DNA of 12,114 bases from Hyphomicrobium_A sp943371625 (GTDB taxonomy: Bacteria; Pseudomonadota; Alphaproteobacteria; Rhizobiales; Hyphomicrobiaceae), in the NCBI GenBank assembly GCA_943371625.1, contig CALRVN010000077.1, positions 1 through 12,114 of the forward strand, read 5' to 3'. The position numbers and the translations under genes were made by a program. How positions within the stretch are numbered: the stretch's first letter is position 1; every line of letters begins with the position of its first letter. Of the stretch, positions 5,795 to 12,114 are shown in pieces. The notes under the pieces were generated by a model. It had not been told where the DNA came from and did no database searches. It was given only the letters and a program-made list of their open reading frames with translations.

Positions 5795-7099
5795 CTATGC
5801 GCCCGTGGCGCGACGCGCGGCCCGCGCTGCGGCGACTGCGGCGGGGCTTATGCGCAGCGCGGTGATTTTGTTGCGCGTTTTGCGCAATATCTCGAACCGA
5901 TATCCGTGGAACGTGAAAACCTGTCCAGGCTCAGGAATATTCTGCGCCTCGTGAATGACGAGGCCGGCAACGGTCGTTGCTTCCTCGTCCGGAAGCTCCC
6001 AGCCCATCTGGCGATTGATATCGCGCACGGCCACAGTTCCGTCTGCATTGACGGTGCCGTCGGCCTGCACGCGGATCGCGGCTTCATTGGTGTCGTGCTC
6101 GTCGGCGATCTGACCGACGATCTCTTCGAGGATATCCTCGAGTGTGATGAGGCCCTGCACCTCGCCATACTCATCGACGACGAGCGCCATCTGCGCCTTG
6201 CGCTTCAAGAACTGATTGAGCTGATCCTTGAGCGGCGTCGTATCTGGCACGAACCACGGCTCGACGCAGAAGCTCATGATGTCGAGCTTGCCCACGTCCC
6301 AGCCGGAGCGGCCTAACGTGGCGAAGAGATCCTTCGTATGCAGCACGCCGACGATGTTCTCGGGCTCGTCCTTCCATATCGGCACGCGCGTGTACTGGCT
6401 GCGGAGGAGTTCGTCGACGACCTTCTGAGGCGGATCGTCGGCGTCGATGGTCTCCATCTTGGTGCGATGGACCATGATGTCGGAAACCTGCAGATCGCGA
6501 AGATCGAGAACGCCGCCGAGCATGTCGGCGTCGTGGCGGGCGACGGCGCCCTCCTTTTTCTGCAGCTCGATGGTGCCCCTGATCTCGTTGTGCGCGGCGA
6601 GGATGTTCGCCTCGTCGTCGAGTTTGCTCGGCGTGAGCTTGAGGAACCAGCGCACGATAAACTCGATCGCCACTGTGATCGGGTTCATCACGATGATGAC
6701 GACGCGCATGATCGGCGCGACAAACAGCGCAACGCGATCTGAGTAGGCGAGCGCGTATGTCTTCGGCAGAACGGCCGCGAAGATGACGATGAGCAGCGTC
6801 ATTGCCGCGGTGGCGTAGACGATGCCGACCTCGCCAACGAGCAACACGGCAAGGCCGGACGCAAGCGCCGACGCAAGTACGTCGACGAGCGTGTTGCCGA
6901 TGAGGATCGTGCCGATCATCTTCTCGGGCATCTGCAGGATCCGGTTCACCAGCGCGGCCTTGGCATTGCCCTCCTGCTCGAGGGCATGCATGCGGGCGCG
7001 CGAGGCTGCGGTGAGCGCAGTTTCACTGCCGTTGAAGAACGCCGAGAGCGCGATCAGCACGACGATCGCCAAGAGGATGAGTGCGGTGACGAGCGACAT
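5795..7099 (-). CDS. CorC/HlyC (CNNM/DUF21-CBS) family membrane protein
   Basis: A 434-residue protein with the full family architecture. An N-terminal DUF21/CNNM transmembrane domain covers about 1-155, with membrane segments near 3-22, 63-86, 90-112 and 124-150, and the conserved FFNGSETALTAASRARM at 21-37. A CBS pair follows: CBS1 about 205-265 (VSDIMVHRT, YTRVPIW, IVGVLHTKDL) and CBS2 about 275-332 (MALVVDEYGEVQGLITLEDILEEIVG). The C-terminal CorC/HlyC domain (about 343-420) includes TVAGLVIHEAQNIPEPG and FHGYRFEILRK. Relatives act in Mg2+ or Co2+ export or resistance. 'Hemolysin' in the name is historical. Start: ATG at 7099 gives the usual MSLVTALILL membrane N-terminus. The ribosome-binding site is weak, with GGAGG 16 nt away. 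It follows aroB by 90 nt and may be cotranscribed. The exact substrate cannot be read from the sequence. Confidence 0.93.
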   Translation of the reverse strand: MSLVTALILLAIVVLIALSAFFNGSETALTAASRARMHALEQEGNAKAALVNRILQMPEKMIGTILIGNTLVDVLASALASGLAVLLVGEVGIVYATAAMTLLIVIFAAVLPKTYALAYSDRVALFVAPIMRVVIIVMNPITVAIEFIVRWFLKLTPSKLDDEANILAAHNEIRGTIELQKKEGAVARHDADMLGGVLDLRDLQVSDIMVHRTKMETIDADDPPQKVVDELLRSQYTRVPIWKDEPENIVGVLHTKDLFATLGRSGWDVGKLDIMSFCVEPWFVPDTTPLKDQLNQFLKRKAQMALVVDEYGEVQGLITLEDILEEIVGQIADEHDTNEAAIRVQADGTVNADGTVAVRDINRQMGWELPDEEATTVAGLVIHEAQNIPEPGQVFTFHGYRFEILRKTRNKITALRISPAAVAAARAARRATGA

Positions 7100-7140
7100 C
7101 GAACGAAGCTCTGCGCCTCCCTTGCAGTTGCCTGCGCATC

Positions 7141-7156
7141 TCCGGCCGCGGCCGGA
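7141..7156. repeat. Perfect 16-bp palindrome between aroB and the corC-type gene
   Basis: TCCGGCCGCGGCCGGA is its own reverse complement. It lies in the 90-nt gap (7100-7189) upstream of the CorC-type gene. As RNA it would form a 6-bp GC hairpin with a 4-nt loop and no U tract. As DNA it could be an operator for a dimeric regulator. In a GC-rich genome it may also be chance. Confidence 0.35.
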
Positions 7157-7189
7157 ATGCACTCTTAGCACATGCTGGGGGAAGGATCG

Positions 7190-8335
7190 TTAGCAGGTGC
7201 TTGAAGCGGTTTCGGTGGCTAGGAACGCGCGCACCGTGTCGGCGGGCACGTCGCGGGCGATGAACGCCTCGCCGACGGCGCGGGCGAGAATGAAGGTCAG
7301 CTGGCCGTGGCGGACCTTCTTGTCCTGGGCCATGAGCTTCATCATCGTGTCGATATCGGGCTGGTCGCCGGGGATCTGGGCGATGCGCGTCGGCAGGCCG
7401 ACGGCTTCGAAATGCGCCGCGACGCGCTGAGGTGCGGCTGCATCGCAGAAGCCCTGGGCGGCCGAGAAGCGGAACGCGATGCACATGCCGATGGCGATCG
7501 CCTCGCCGTGCAGCAGGCGGTCGGAGTAGCCGCACCAGGCCTCGAAAGCGTGCCCGAAGGTGTGACCAAGGTTGAGGAGCGCGCGCTCGCCCTGTTCGGT
7601 CTCGTCGCGACCGACGATGCCGGCCTTGGCGCTGACGCTGGTCTCGACGGCGTGCGTGAGGGGCTCGGGTGCGAGAGCGAACACGCCCTCGTAGTTGCGC
7701 TCGAGCCAAGTGAAGAACGGCGCGTCACCGAGCAGGCCGTACTTCGCGACCTCGGCATAGCCGGCGCGCAGCTCGCGTACCGGCAATGTCGCCAGCGTGT
7801 CGGTGTCAGCAAGGACAAGGCCAGGCTGATGGAAGGCGCCGATGAGGTTCTTGCCTTGGGGCGTGTCGATGCCGGTCTTGCCGCCGACGGAGCTGTCGAC
7901 CTGCGCGAGGAGCGAGGTCGGGATCTGAACGAAGCGAACGCCGCGGCGCAGGATCGCTGCCGCGAAGCCGGCGAGGTCGCCGATGACGCCGCCACCCAGC
8001 GCCACTACGAGATCGCCACGCTCGAGGCCAAGCTCGAGCAGTCGTTCGCACAGCGGCTCCAGTTCGCGGAAGCTCTTGGTCTTCTCGCCGGGAGGCAAAA
8101 TGATCGACCCGATGTGACGACCGCCCTGCTTCAGTGCGGCTTCGACGGCGGCAAGGTGATAGCGGGCGACATTCTCATCGGTGACGACGACGCATCGCGC
8201 CGACCCGAGCTGCGCACCTATGAGCGTTGCGGAGCGACCGATGAGGCCGGGACCGATGAGCACGTCGTAGGCCCGATCGCCAAGCGGAACGCGAACGGTG
8301 CGGGTTTCAGCCAAGCTTGCGGCAGCGCTGCTCAT
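7190..8335 (-). CDS. aroB: 3-dehydroquinate synthase
   Basis: A 381-residue protein of normal AroB length. It converts DAHP to 3-dehydroquinate, the second step of the shikimate pathway, using NAD+ and a divalent metal. The NAD-binding GGGVIGDLAGF is at 114-124. The active-site segments are IPTSLLAQVDSSVGGKTGID (138-157) and GKNLIGAF (161-168). The metal ligands fit E195 (AGYAEVAKYG), H258 (NLGHTFGHAFE) and H276 (LLHGEAIAIGM). DKK at 338-340 also fits the family. Start: the ATG at 8335 overlaps the aroK stop as ATGA, which marks translational coupling. aroK-aroB is a common operon. The short C-terminal tail (TETASSTC) is not conserved in the family as far as I know. Confidence 0.98.
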   Translation of the reverse strand: MSSAAASLAETRTVRVPLGDRAYDVLIGPGLIGRSATLIGAQLGSARCVVVTDENVARYHLAAVEAALKQGGRHIGSIILPPGEKTKSFRELEPLCERLLELGLERGDLVVALGGGVIGDLAGFAAAILRRGVRFVQIPTSLLAQVDSSVGGKTGIDTPQGKNLIGAFHQPGLVLADTDTLATLPVRELRAGYAEVAKYGLLGDAPFFTWLERNYEGVFALAPEPLTHAVETSVSAKAGIVGRDETEQGERALLNLGHTFGHAFEAWCGYSDRLLHGEAIAIGMCIAFRFSAAQGFCDAAAPQRVAAHFEAVGLPTRIAQIPGDQPDIDTMMKLMAQDKKVRHGQLTFILARAVGEAFIARDVPADTVRAFLATETASSTC

Positions 8336-8928
8336 GGCGCCACCTCGGAGGAGGGAGCGGACGCCGAAAAATTCATGACGGCGTCCGAAAGGCGATCGAC
8401 GATCTCAGTCACGATCACCTCATGCGGCACGTCGCGGCTCTCGACCGTGATGTCGGCCTCGGCATAAACGGGGTAGCGGGTGGTCATGAGGTTGCGCAGC
8501 ACCGTCTCGGGATCTCCGTCCTTGAGCAGCGGGCGGTTACCGCGCCGGCCGACACGCCGCACCAGCAGGGGCAAGTCGGCCTTCAGCCAGACCGACACGC
8601 CACTCTCGCCGACCGCGGCTCGTGTCTCGTCATTCACGAAGGCGCCGCCACCCGTCGCCAGAACCTGAGGCCCGGTACGCAGGAGGCGCGCCAGAACCTT
8701 GCGCTCGCCCTCGCGGAAGTAGGGCTCGCCGTGCTCGGCGAAAATGTCCTCGATGCTCTTGCCGGCCGCCCGCTCGATCTCCTCGTCGGCGTCGACGAAC
8801 GGCAGGCCGAGTTTGCTGGCGAGGCGACGTCCGATCGCGGACTTGCCGCAGCCCATCAGACCGACGAGCACGACGGATCGCCGCCCGAGGGCTGCGCGGA
8901 TCGCCTGCGAGGAATTCGTGTCTGACAT
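8332..8928 (-). CDS. aroK: Shikimate kinase
   Basis: A 198-residue P-loop kinase that phosphorylates shikimate at the 3-hydroxyl with ATP. Walker A GLMGCGKS is at 23-30. The shikimate-binding FVDADEEIE is at 44-52 (D46, D48), with FREGE around R72 and the GGGAF loop at 93-97. The lid arginine is in NRPLL (R132), and the adenine-side TRYPVYAE is at 150-157. Start: ATG at 8928 has GGAAGAG about 7 nt upstream. An in-frame ATG at 9003 would add 25 Arg/Pro-rich residues and is unlikely. The N-terminal ~17 residues before the first strand and the Ser/Ala-rich C-terminus extend a little beyond the minimal fold, as is usual in alphaproteobacteria. It is the first gene of the aroK-aroB(-corC) unit. 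Confidence 0.97.
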   Translation of the reverse strand: MSDTNSSQAIRAALGRRSVVLVGLMGCGKSAIGRRLASKLGLPFVDADEEIERAAGKSIEDIFAEHGEPYFREGERKVLARLLRTGPQVLATGGGAFVNDETRAAVGESGVSVWLKADLPLLVRRVGRRGNRPLLKDGDPETVLRNLMTTRYPVYAEADITVESRDVPHEVIVTEIVDRLSDAVMNFSASAPSSEVAP

Positions 8929-8979
8929 ACTGTATCTCTTCCGGACCCGATCCGGACGGCTTCTAGCTTCCGCAGGGGG

Positions 8980-9008
8980 AATCAGCGGTCGGACGCACGG
9001 CAAGTCAA
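8980..9008 (-). promoter_or_regulatory. Possible promoter for aroK-aroB
   Basis: On the minus strand, TTGACT (9008-9003) closely matches a -35 box and is followed after 17 nt by CTGATT (8985-8980), a poor -10 box. The start point would be near 8973, leaving a leader of about 45 nt. Within that leader is TCCGGA-CCCGA-TCCGGA (8940-8956), a small inverted repeat next to the ribosome-binding site. The -10 weakness keeps this tentative. Confidence 0.3.
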
Positions 9009-9079
9009 GACCACCCGCCCACAGCGCAATTTCGGCTCAGACGCGGCCGGAATTGCCCGCACCGCCTGCGCCGCCTACT

Positions 9080-9108
9080 TTGGATCGTCGCAGAGTGCAA
9101 GTCATAAT
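9080..9108 (+). promoter_or_regulatory. Predicted sigma70-type promoter for the small membrane peptide/helical protein operon
   Basis: TTGGAT (9080-9085) and CATAAT (9103-9108) are separated by exactly 17 nt. The -10 matches the consensus at five of six bases. Transcription would start near 9115, about 40 nt before the ATG at 9157. It is the best promoter-like sequence I found in the window. The divergent gap 8929-9156 holds this and the weaker aroK candidate, and no other gene. Confidence 0.5.
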
Positions 9109-9156
9109 GGCGCCAACTTGCAAGACGACCAAAGCCTTTGGGGGACGGGATAGCAA

Positions 9157-9303
9157 ATGCCCAGCTTGTTCCGGTTTTTGTTCATTGTCGGCACCGCCGG
9201 GGCCGTGATTACCGGCGCGTTGTACATTCTAGCTACAGAGTTCGAGCCGCAAACCCACCCCGTCACCAAGCCCGTGCCTGGCGTCAAGGTTCGCACGGAG
9301 TGA
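9157..9303 (+). CDS. Small single-span membrane protein (48 aa)
   Basis: A 48-residue open frame: a short basic N-terminus (MPSLFR), one hydrophobic helix at about residues 7-27 (FLFIVGTAGAVITGALYILA), then a polar tail, EFEPQTHPVTKPVPGVKVRTE. The layout is a single-span membrane peptide with a roughly 20-residue Pro-rich tail. Small hydrophobic peptides with an ALATF/ATEFEPT-like junction occur upstream of this region in other Rhizobiales as I recall, which supports a real gene. This is memory, not a search. The ribosome-binding site is modest: GGGA, 6 nt before the ATG. It follows a good promoter candidate, and its stop is 12 nt before the next start, so the two are probably one operon. Function is unknown. 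Confidence 0.7.
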   Translation: MPSLFRFLFIVGTAGAVITGALYILATEFEPQTHPVTKPVPGVKVRTE

Positions 9304-9315
9304 CGCCGCATAGTC

Positions 9316-11136
9316 ATGCGCATCCACCGCCCATCAGCAGCTTGCACCTCCCCTTCGCCGGCATGCTTACGGCTGGCCGCAGTCATCATTGCTACATCGA
9401 TGGCCTGCGGTGGCGTTGCGGCGCAGGAATGGAACCCTTTCGATCCGTCTGACAATCCGGCTCGGGGGCCAGCACGCGGGCACCAGGCGGAGGAGCCGCG
9501 GCGCGGTGCACCGGGCGGACCGTCGGCCGGGGGCGGCGACGATATCATTCGTCCGCTCGGGGATGGCGGCAGCAGCGCGGTCGAGCGCGGCGACCTCGCC
9601 CCGGTCATGGCGGCGGACGGATCGGGACTGCCCTACGAGCTCTGGCAGGGGCTCGACGTCGCGGCGCTGGAACGGCTGATCGCGCAGATCGACATCCCGC
9701 CCAAATCGCCGGCGCTGCATAAGCTCTGGTTGAAGCTCATCACGTCCAACCTGCCGCCGCCGGGTCGGGGTGCCGCCGAGCAGCAATTCCTCGCGCTGCG
9801 GCTGGAAATTCTCTACCGGTCGGGCTTGCTCGAAGAGGCGACGCGGCTGCTCGCGGGGCAACCCGCGAGCGATCCGCTGGTAGCGATCCTGTCGGCACGC
9901 AACGCGGTCGGGCTCGGGTCGAAGGATGCCGGCTGCGAGGCGATGAAAGTTGCCGGCGCCGCTCCCGGCGTACTTCCAAAGCCAATCAGGGCAGACGCCG
10001 CGTTGATATCCGGATACTGCGCGGCGGCGAGCGGCGATGCGGCTGGAGCCGGTCTTGCTGCGGAGATGGCGCGCGAGGAAGGCGTCAAAGAAAGCCCAGG
10101 ACTTGCCGCTCTCGATGCGATGTCGATGGAATCGAAGCCGACGGTTGCTGCAGATCGGACGATCTCGCTGCTGGACTACCGTCTCGTCGAAGCCGCCGGC
10201 GGATCGTTCGAAGGCAAAGAGCTGCGCAAGCAGGCGTCGCCAGCGCTACTGGCGGCGCTCGCGCTCGATGAAAGGACACCTACTACCGACCGGCTGACCG
10301 CGGCGGAGGCTGCAGCAGAGGTCAACGCGATCACGCCGGAGCAACTGGCGCAAATCTACCGCGCGCAAGGGACAGCGGATGCAGTGGCATCGGACGCTGC
10401 CGGCGCCGACACGCCGCGGCGCAGGGCGGCGTTGTTCGTATCCGCCGAGCACGAGCATACGCCGCAGAAGAAAGTGCGGCTCATCCGGGCTTTCCTCGAC
10501 GAGGCGCATCGCGCCGGGTTCTATCTCACGGCGCTGCGCATGATCGCTCCGGCGTCGGATGAGATCGTGTCGGCGCCGGAAATCGGCTGGTATGCCGAGA
10601 CGGGCGTCGAGGTTTCATTAGCGGCGGCGAATTACGCCAAGGCGCGGGAATGGGCAGCGTTCGGCTCGGCGCCAAACGGGGCTGCAACGAACCTCGACCA
10701 TTGGCTGGCGCTGATCGACATCGCGGAAGGTACGAAGGGACGCGACGGCGACCTGGCGGCTGTCGAAGACCTCGCGGTGCGCGGGCGGATGGATGCAACG
10801 CTGCTGCATCGGCTGGCGACGGTGCTCGATGCGCTCGAATATAACGTGCCGATCCCGCTGTGGGAGGCGGCGAGCAAGACACCGCAGCCGGCGGGGGGCT
10901 TCCTGCCGGAGACGGGCGTGCTGACGGAATTGCAGGACGCCGCGAAGAAACGGCAGTTCGGGCGCACGGTGCTGCTGACGATGCGGACGCTGGGGCCGAA
11001 AGGATCGGAGGGCGCGAACATGATCGCGCTCGGCGATTCCATCCGTGCGCTGCGCCGGGCGGGGCTCGAGGGGGATGCGCATAGTCTCGGCTTCGAAGCG
11101 TTGTTCGCCAGCTGGCCGAGATCGATTAGTAATTGA
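9316..11136 (+). CDS. Exported alpha-helical repeat protein of unknown function
   Basis: A 606-residue protein. The N-terminus has a hydrophobic stretch (LRLAAVIIATSMACGGVAA, about 19-37) ending VAA-QEW, so it is probably secreted to the periplasm. The SMAC sequence there is a poor lipobox. Residues about 40-80 are Gly/Pro/Arg-rich and likely disordered. From about residue 105 onwards it is Ala/Leu-rich helix pairs (DVAALERLIAQID, QQFLALRLEILYRSGLLEEATRLLAG, KVRLIRAFLDEAHRAGFYLTALRM), resembling TPR- or SEL1-like solenoids without clear consensus repeats. No catalytic motif is visible. Two Cys, in GCEAM and GYCAA, may form a disulfide. The start at 9316 was chosen because it places the hydrophobic stretch near the N-terminus and lies 12 nt after the 48-aa gene. 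No strong ribosome-binding site precedes it, so coupling is likely. Similar proteins upstream of xerD are usually left hypothetical. Copy B of the repeat begins 2 nt after its stop. Confidence 0.85.
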   Translation: MRIHRPSAACTSPSPACLRLAAVIIATSMACGGVAAQEWNPFDPSDNPARGPARGHQAEEPRRGAPGGPSAGGGDDIIRPLGDGGSSAVERGDLAPVMAADGSGLPYELWQGLDVAALERLIAQIDIPPKSPALHKLWLKLITSNLPPPGRGAAEQQFLALRLEILYRSGLLEEATRLLAGQPASDPLVAILSARNAVGLGSKDAGCEAMKVAGAAPGVLPKPIRADAALISGYCAAASGDAAGAGLAAEMAREEGVKESPGLAALDAMSMESKPTVAADRTISLLDYRLVEAAGGSFEGKELRKQASPALLAALALDERTPTTDRLTAAEAAAEVNAITPEQLAQIYRAQGTADAVASDAAGADTPRRRAALFVSAEHEHTPQKKVRLIRAFLDEAHRAGFYLTALRMIAPASDEIVSAPEIGWYAETGVEVSLAAANYAKAREWAAFGSAPNGAATNLDHWLALIDIAEGTKGRDGDLAAVEDLAVRGRMDATLLHRLATVLDALEYNVPIPLWEAASKTPQPAGGFLPETGVLTELQDAAKKRQFGRTVLLTMRTLGPKGSEGANMIALGDSIRALRRAGLEGDAHSLGFEALFASWPRSISN

Positions 11137-11138
11137 GA

Positions 11139-11245
11139 CTGACACGAGGGGTGAGAAGCTTTGCATGCGGCGGTCGTCGCGCAAGCTGATAGCCGCGCCT
11201 CAGGCGCGGGGCCCCTTGGGGCCCTGCCGCTTCGCGGCCAAGAGG
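11139..11245 (+). repeat. Structured repeat element, copy B (candidate RNA motif)
   Basis: This is the second copy of the element at 5205-5311, again starting CTGACACGAG just after a stop codon. P1 spans 11157-11187: AGCTT with a bulged T then GC, pairing with GCAAGCT, and an inner GCGGC/GTCGC stem. P2 has arms 11193-11199 and 11203-11209 (CCGCGCC / GGCGCGG, loop TCA). P3 has arms 11209-11214 and 11219-11224 (GGGCCC / GGGCCC, loop CCTTG-like). P4 has arms 11226-11230 and 11234-11238 (GCCGC / GCGGC, loop TTC). Compared with copy A, a U-A pair in P1 becomes C-G, a U-G becomes U-A, a G-U becomes G-C, and the P2-P4 stems change on both arms. It fills nearly all of the 118-nt gap between the helical protein and xerD, and its end AAGAGGG merges with the xerD ribosome-binding site. 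Confidence 0.8.
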
Positions 11246-11254
11246 GACACCTAA

Positions 11255-12114
11255 ATGAGCGCGGGCCAGCGGCAGATCGATGCGTTTCTGGAGATGCTCA
11301 GCGTCGAGCGGGGCGCGGCCGCGAACACGACCGAAGCCTACCGGCGTGACCTGGATCAGTTCCGAGCTCACATGAGCGGTCGCGGGATCGAGCTTGCAGC
11401 GGCCAGCGCCGCGGACATATCGGCGTGGCTCGCGGCGCTTTCAGAGGCCGGGCTCAGCCCATCGACGCGATCGCGGGCTCTGTCGGCGGTAAGGCAGCTT
11501 TACAAGTTCCTGCTGGCGGAAGGGCGGATCGCCGACAACCCGACGCATGGTCACAGCGGCCCGCGCAAGAAGCGGCCGCTGCCGAAGACGCTGAGCGTCG
11601 CGGAGGTCGATCGGCTGATCGGCACGGCCGCCAAGCGGACCGAGGCCGGCGCGGGCGTCGAGCACTTCAGGGCGCTGCGGCTGCATTGCCTGATCGAGAT
11701 GCTGTACGCGACGGGCATGCGCGTCAGCGAGCTAATCGCCCTGCCGCGGGCGGTTTTGGCCGGCGACAAGCGCGTACTGACCATCAAGGGGAAGGGTGGC
11801 CGCGAACGGCTAGTGCCGCTCAACGCTGCGGCGCGCGCGGCCCTCGACCGTTACCTCGACGCGATCTCGGGGGAGGGGCGGGTTTCGAGCAAGTGGCTGT
11901 TTCCGTCACGGAGCGCGCAAGGCCACATGACGCGCCAGCGGCTGGGGCAGGACCTCAAGCTGCTCGCCGAGGAGGCCGGTCTCGACGAGACGCGGGTCAG
12001 CCCGCACGTGCTGCGGCACGCCTTCGCCAGCCACCTGCTGGACCGGGGGGCGGACCTGCGCTCGGTGCAGCAACTGCTTGGCCACGCCGACATTTCGACG
12101 ACCGAGATCTACAC
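11255..12114 (+). CDS. xerD: Tyrosine recombinase XerD, 3' end cut by window edge
   Basis: The first 286 residues of a XerC/XerD-type site-specific recombinase, which with its partner resolves chromosome dimers at dif during division. The N-terminal core-binding SAM-like domain covers about 1-90 (QIDAFLEMLSVERGAAANTTEAYRRDL begins it). The catalytic domain has every active-site residue: R156 in ATGMRVSEL, K180 in KGKGGRERLVPL, H251-x-x-R254 in SPHVLRHAFA, H277 in QLLGHADIST, and the nucleophile Y286 two bases before the edge. About 15-25 residues are missing. Start: ATG at 11255 with GAGGG at 11242-11246 and an 8-nt spacer. XerD is preferred over XerC because of the neighbouring aroK-aroB, a common arrangement in Rhizobiales, and the XerD-like spacing. 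It is not a phage integrase by context, since no att site or phage gene is seen. Confidence 0.93.
   Translation, partial: MSAGQRQIDAFLEMLSVERGAAANTTEAYRRDLDQFRAHMSGRGIELAAASAADISAWLAALSEAGLSPSTRSRALSAVRQLYKFLLAEGRIADNPTHGHSGPRKKRPLPKTLSVAEVDRLIGTAAKRTEAGAGVEHFRALRLHCLIEMLYATGMRVSELIALPRAVLAGDKRVLTIKGKGGRERLVPLNAAARAALDRYLDAISGEGRVSSKWLFPSRSAQGHMTRQRLGQDLKLLAEEAGLDETRVSPHVLRHAFASHLLDRGADLRSVQQLLGHADISTTEIY

Noticed and set aside
6668..6680. GCCACTGTG, resembling part of a cobalamin riboswitch B12 box
   Set aside because: It lies inside the CorC-type coding region, away from any cob gene start, and has no surrounding riboswitch helices. No riboswitch was seen before cobS or the J-domain gene either.
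7307..8467. Plus-strand open frame of 386 residues opposite aroB and the 3' end of aroK
   Set aside because: The minus strand encodes complete AroB with all active-site residues. The plus frame crosses two genes and is low in hydrophobic cores and family motifs.
11255..12114. Tyrosine recombinase as the integrase of a genomic island
   Set aside because: The sequence and context (beside aroK/aroB, all core genes) fit housekeeping XerD. No tRNA, direct repeat, phage or conjugation gene is present.
1..12114. CRISPR array, tRNA, rRNA or insertion sequence
   Set aside because: I saw no regularly spaced repeats, tRNA-like cloverleaf, rRNA segment or transposase on either strand.

Overview
The window is a GC-rich stretch of chromosome that looks alphaproteobacterial, most likely order Hyphomicrobiales (Rhizobiales). 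The evidence is the pairing of cobS and cobT for aerobic cobaltochelatase, a bolA/J-domain pair beside them, the xerD / aroK-aroB-corC neighbourhood, and a left-edge palindromic repeat of a kind familiar from Bradyrhizobium-like genomes. Genus cannot be fixed from the sequence alone. Every complete gene is intact, with no frameshift, transposase, tRNA, rRNA or CRISPR array. Only xerD is cut, by the right edge.

Layout, left to right. Positions 1-128 hold a cluster of palindromes that probably end the first operon. Minus-strand operon 1 (4831 down to 129) is J-domain protein, cobS, cobT, and an exported phytase-like beta-propeller protein. It is tightly packed: 4 nt between cobS and cobT, and a 4-nt overlap of the last two genes. 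Divergent from it, bolA (4929-5201) reads rightwards. Convergent with bolA is a small exported histidine-rich protein (5650-5405, minus) with a clear intrinsic terminator. A second minus-strand block (8928 down to 5795) is aroK, aroB and a CorC/HlyC-type CBS protein: shikimate kinase and 3-dehydroquinate synthase overlap by 4 nt, with the membrane protein downstream. Divergent from aroK, the plus strand carries a 48-residue membrane peptide (9157-9303), a 606-residue exported helical protein of unknown function (9316-11136) and xerD (11255 to the edge).

How they work together. CobS (AAA+ ATPase) and CobT (VWA/MIDAS subunit) drive cobalt insertion into hydrogenobyrinic acid a,c-diamide by CobN, which is not in the window. 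AroK and AroB are two steps of the shikimate pathway. XerD is the core chromosome-dimer recombinase. These are ordinary housekeeping genes.

The most unusual thing here is not a gene. Two diverged copies of a roughly 105-nt element (5205-5311 and 11139-11245) lie in the same orientation, each starting 2-3 nt after a stop codon (bolA and the helical protein). The first 56 nt agree at 46 positions. Both copies fold into the same series of four hairpins, and the stems change sequence while keeping pairing, including base-pair swaps. That is the pattern of a conserved structured RNA or a structured repeat family. The second copy fills the gap before xerD and ends inside its ribosome-binding site.
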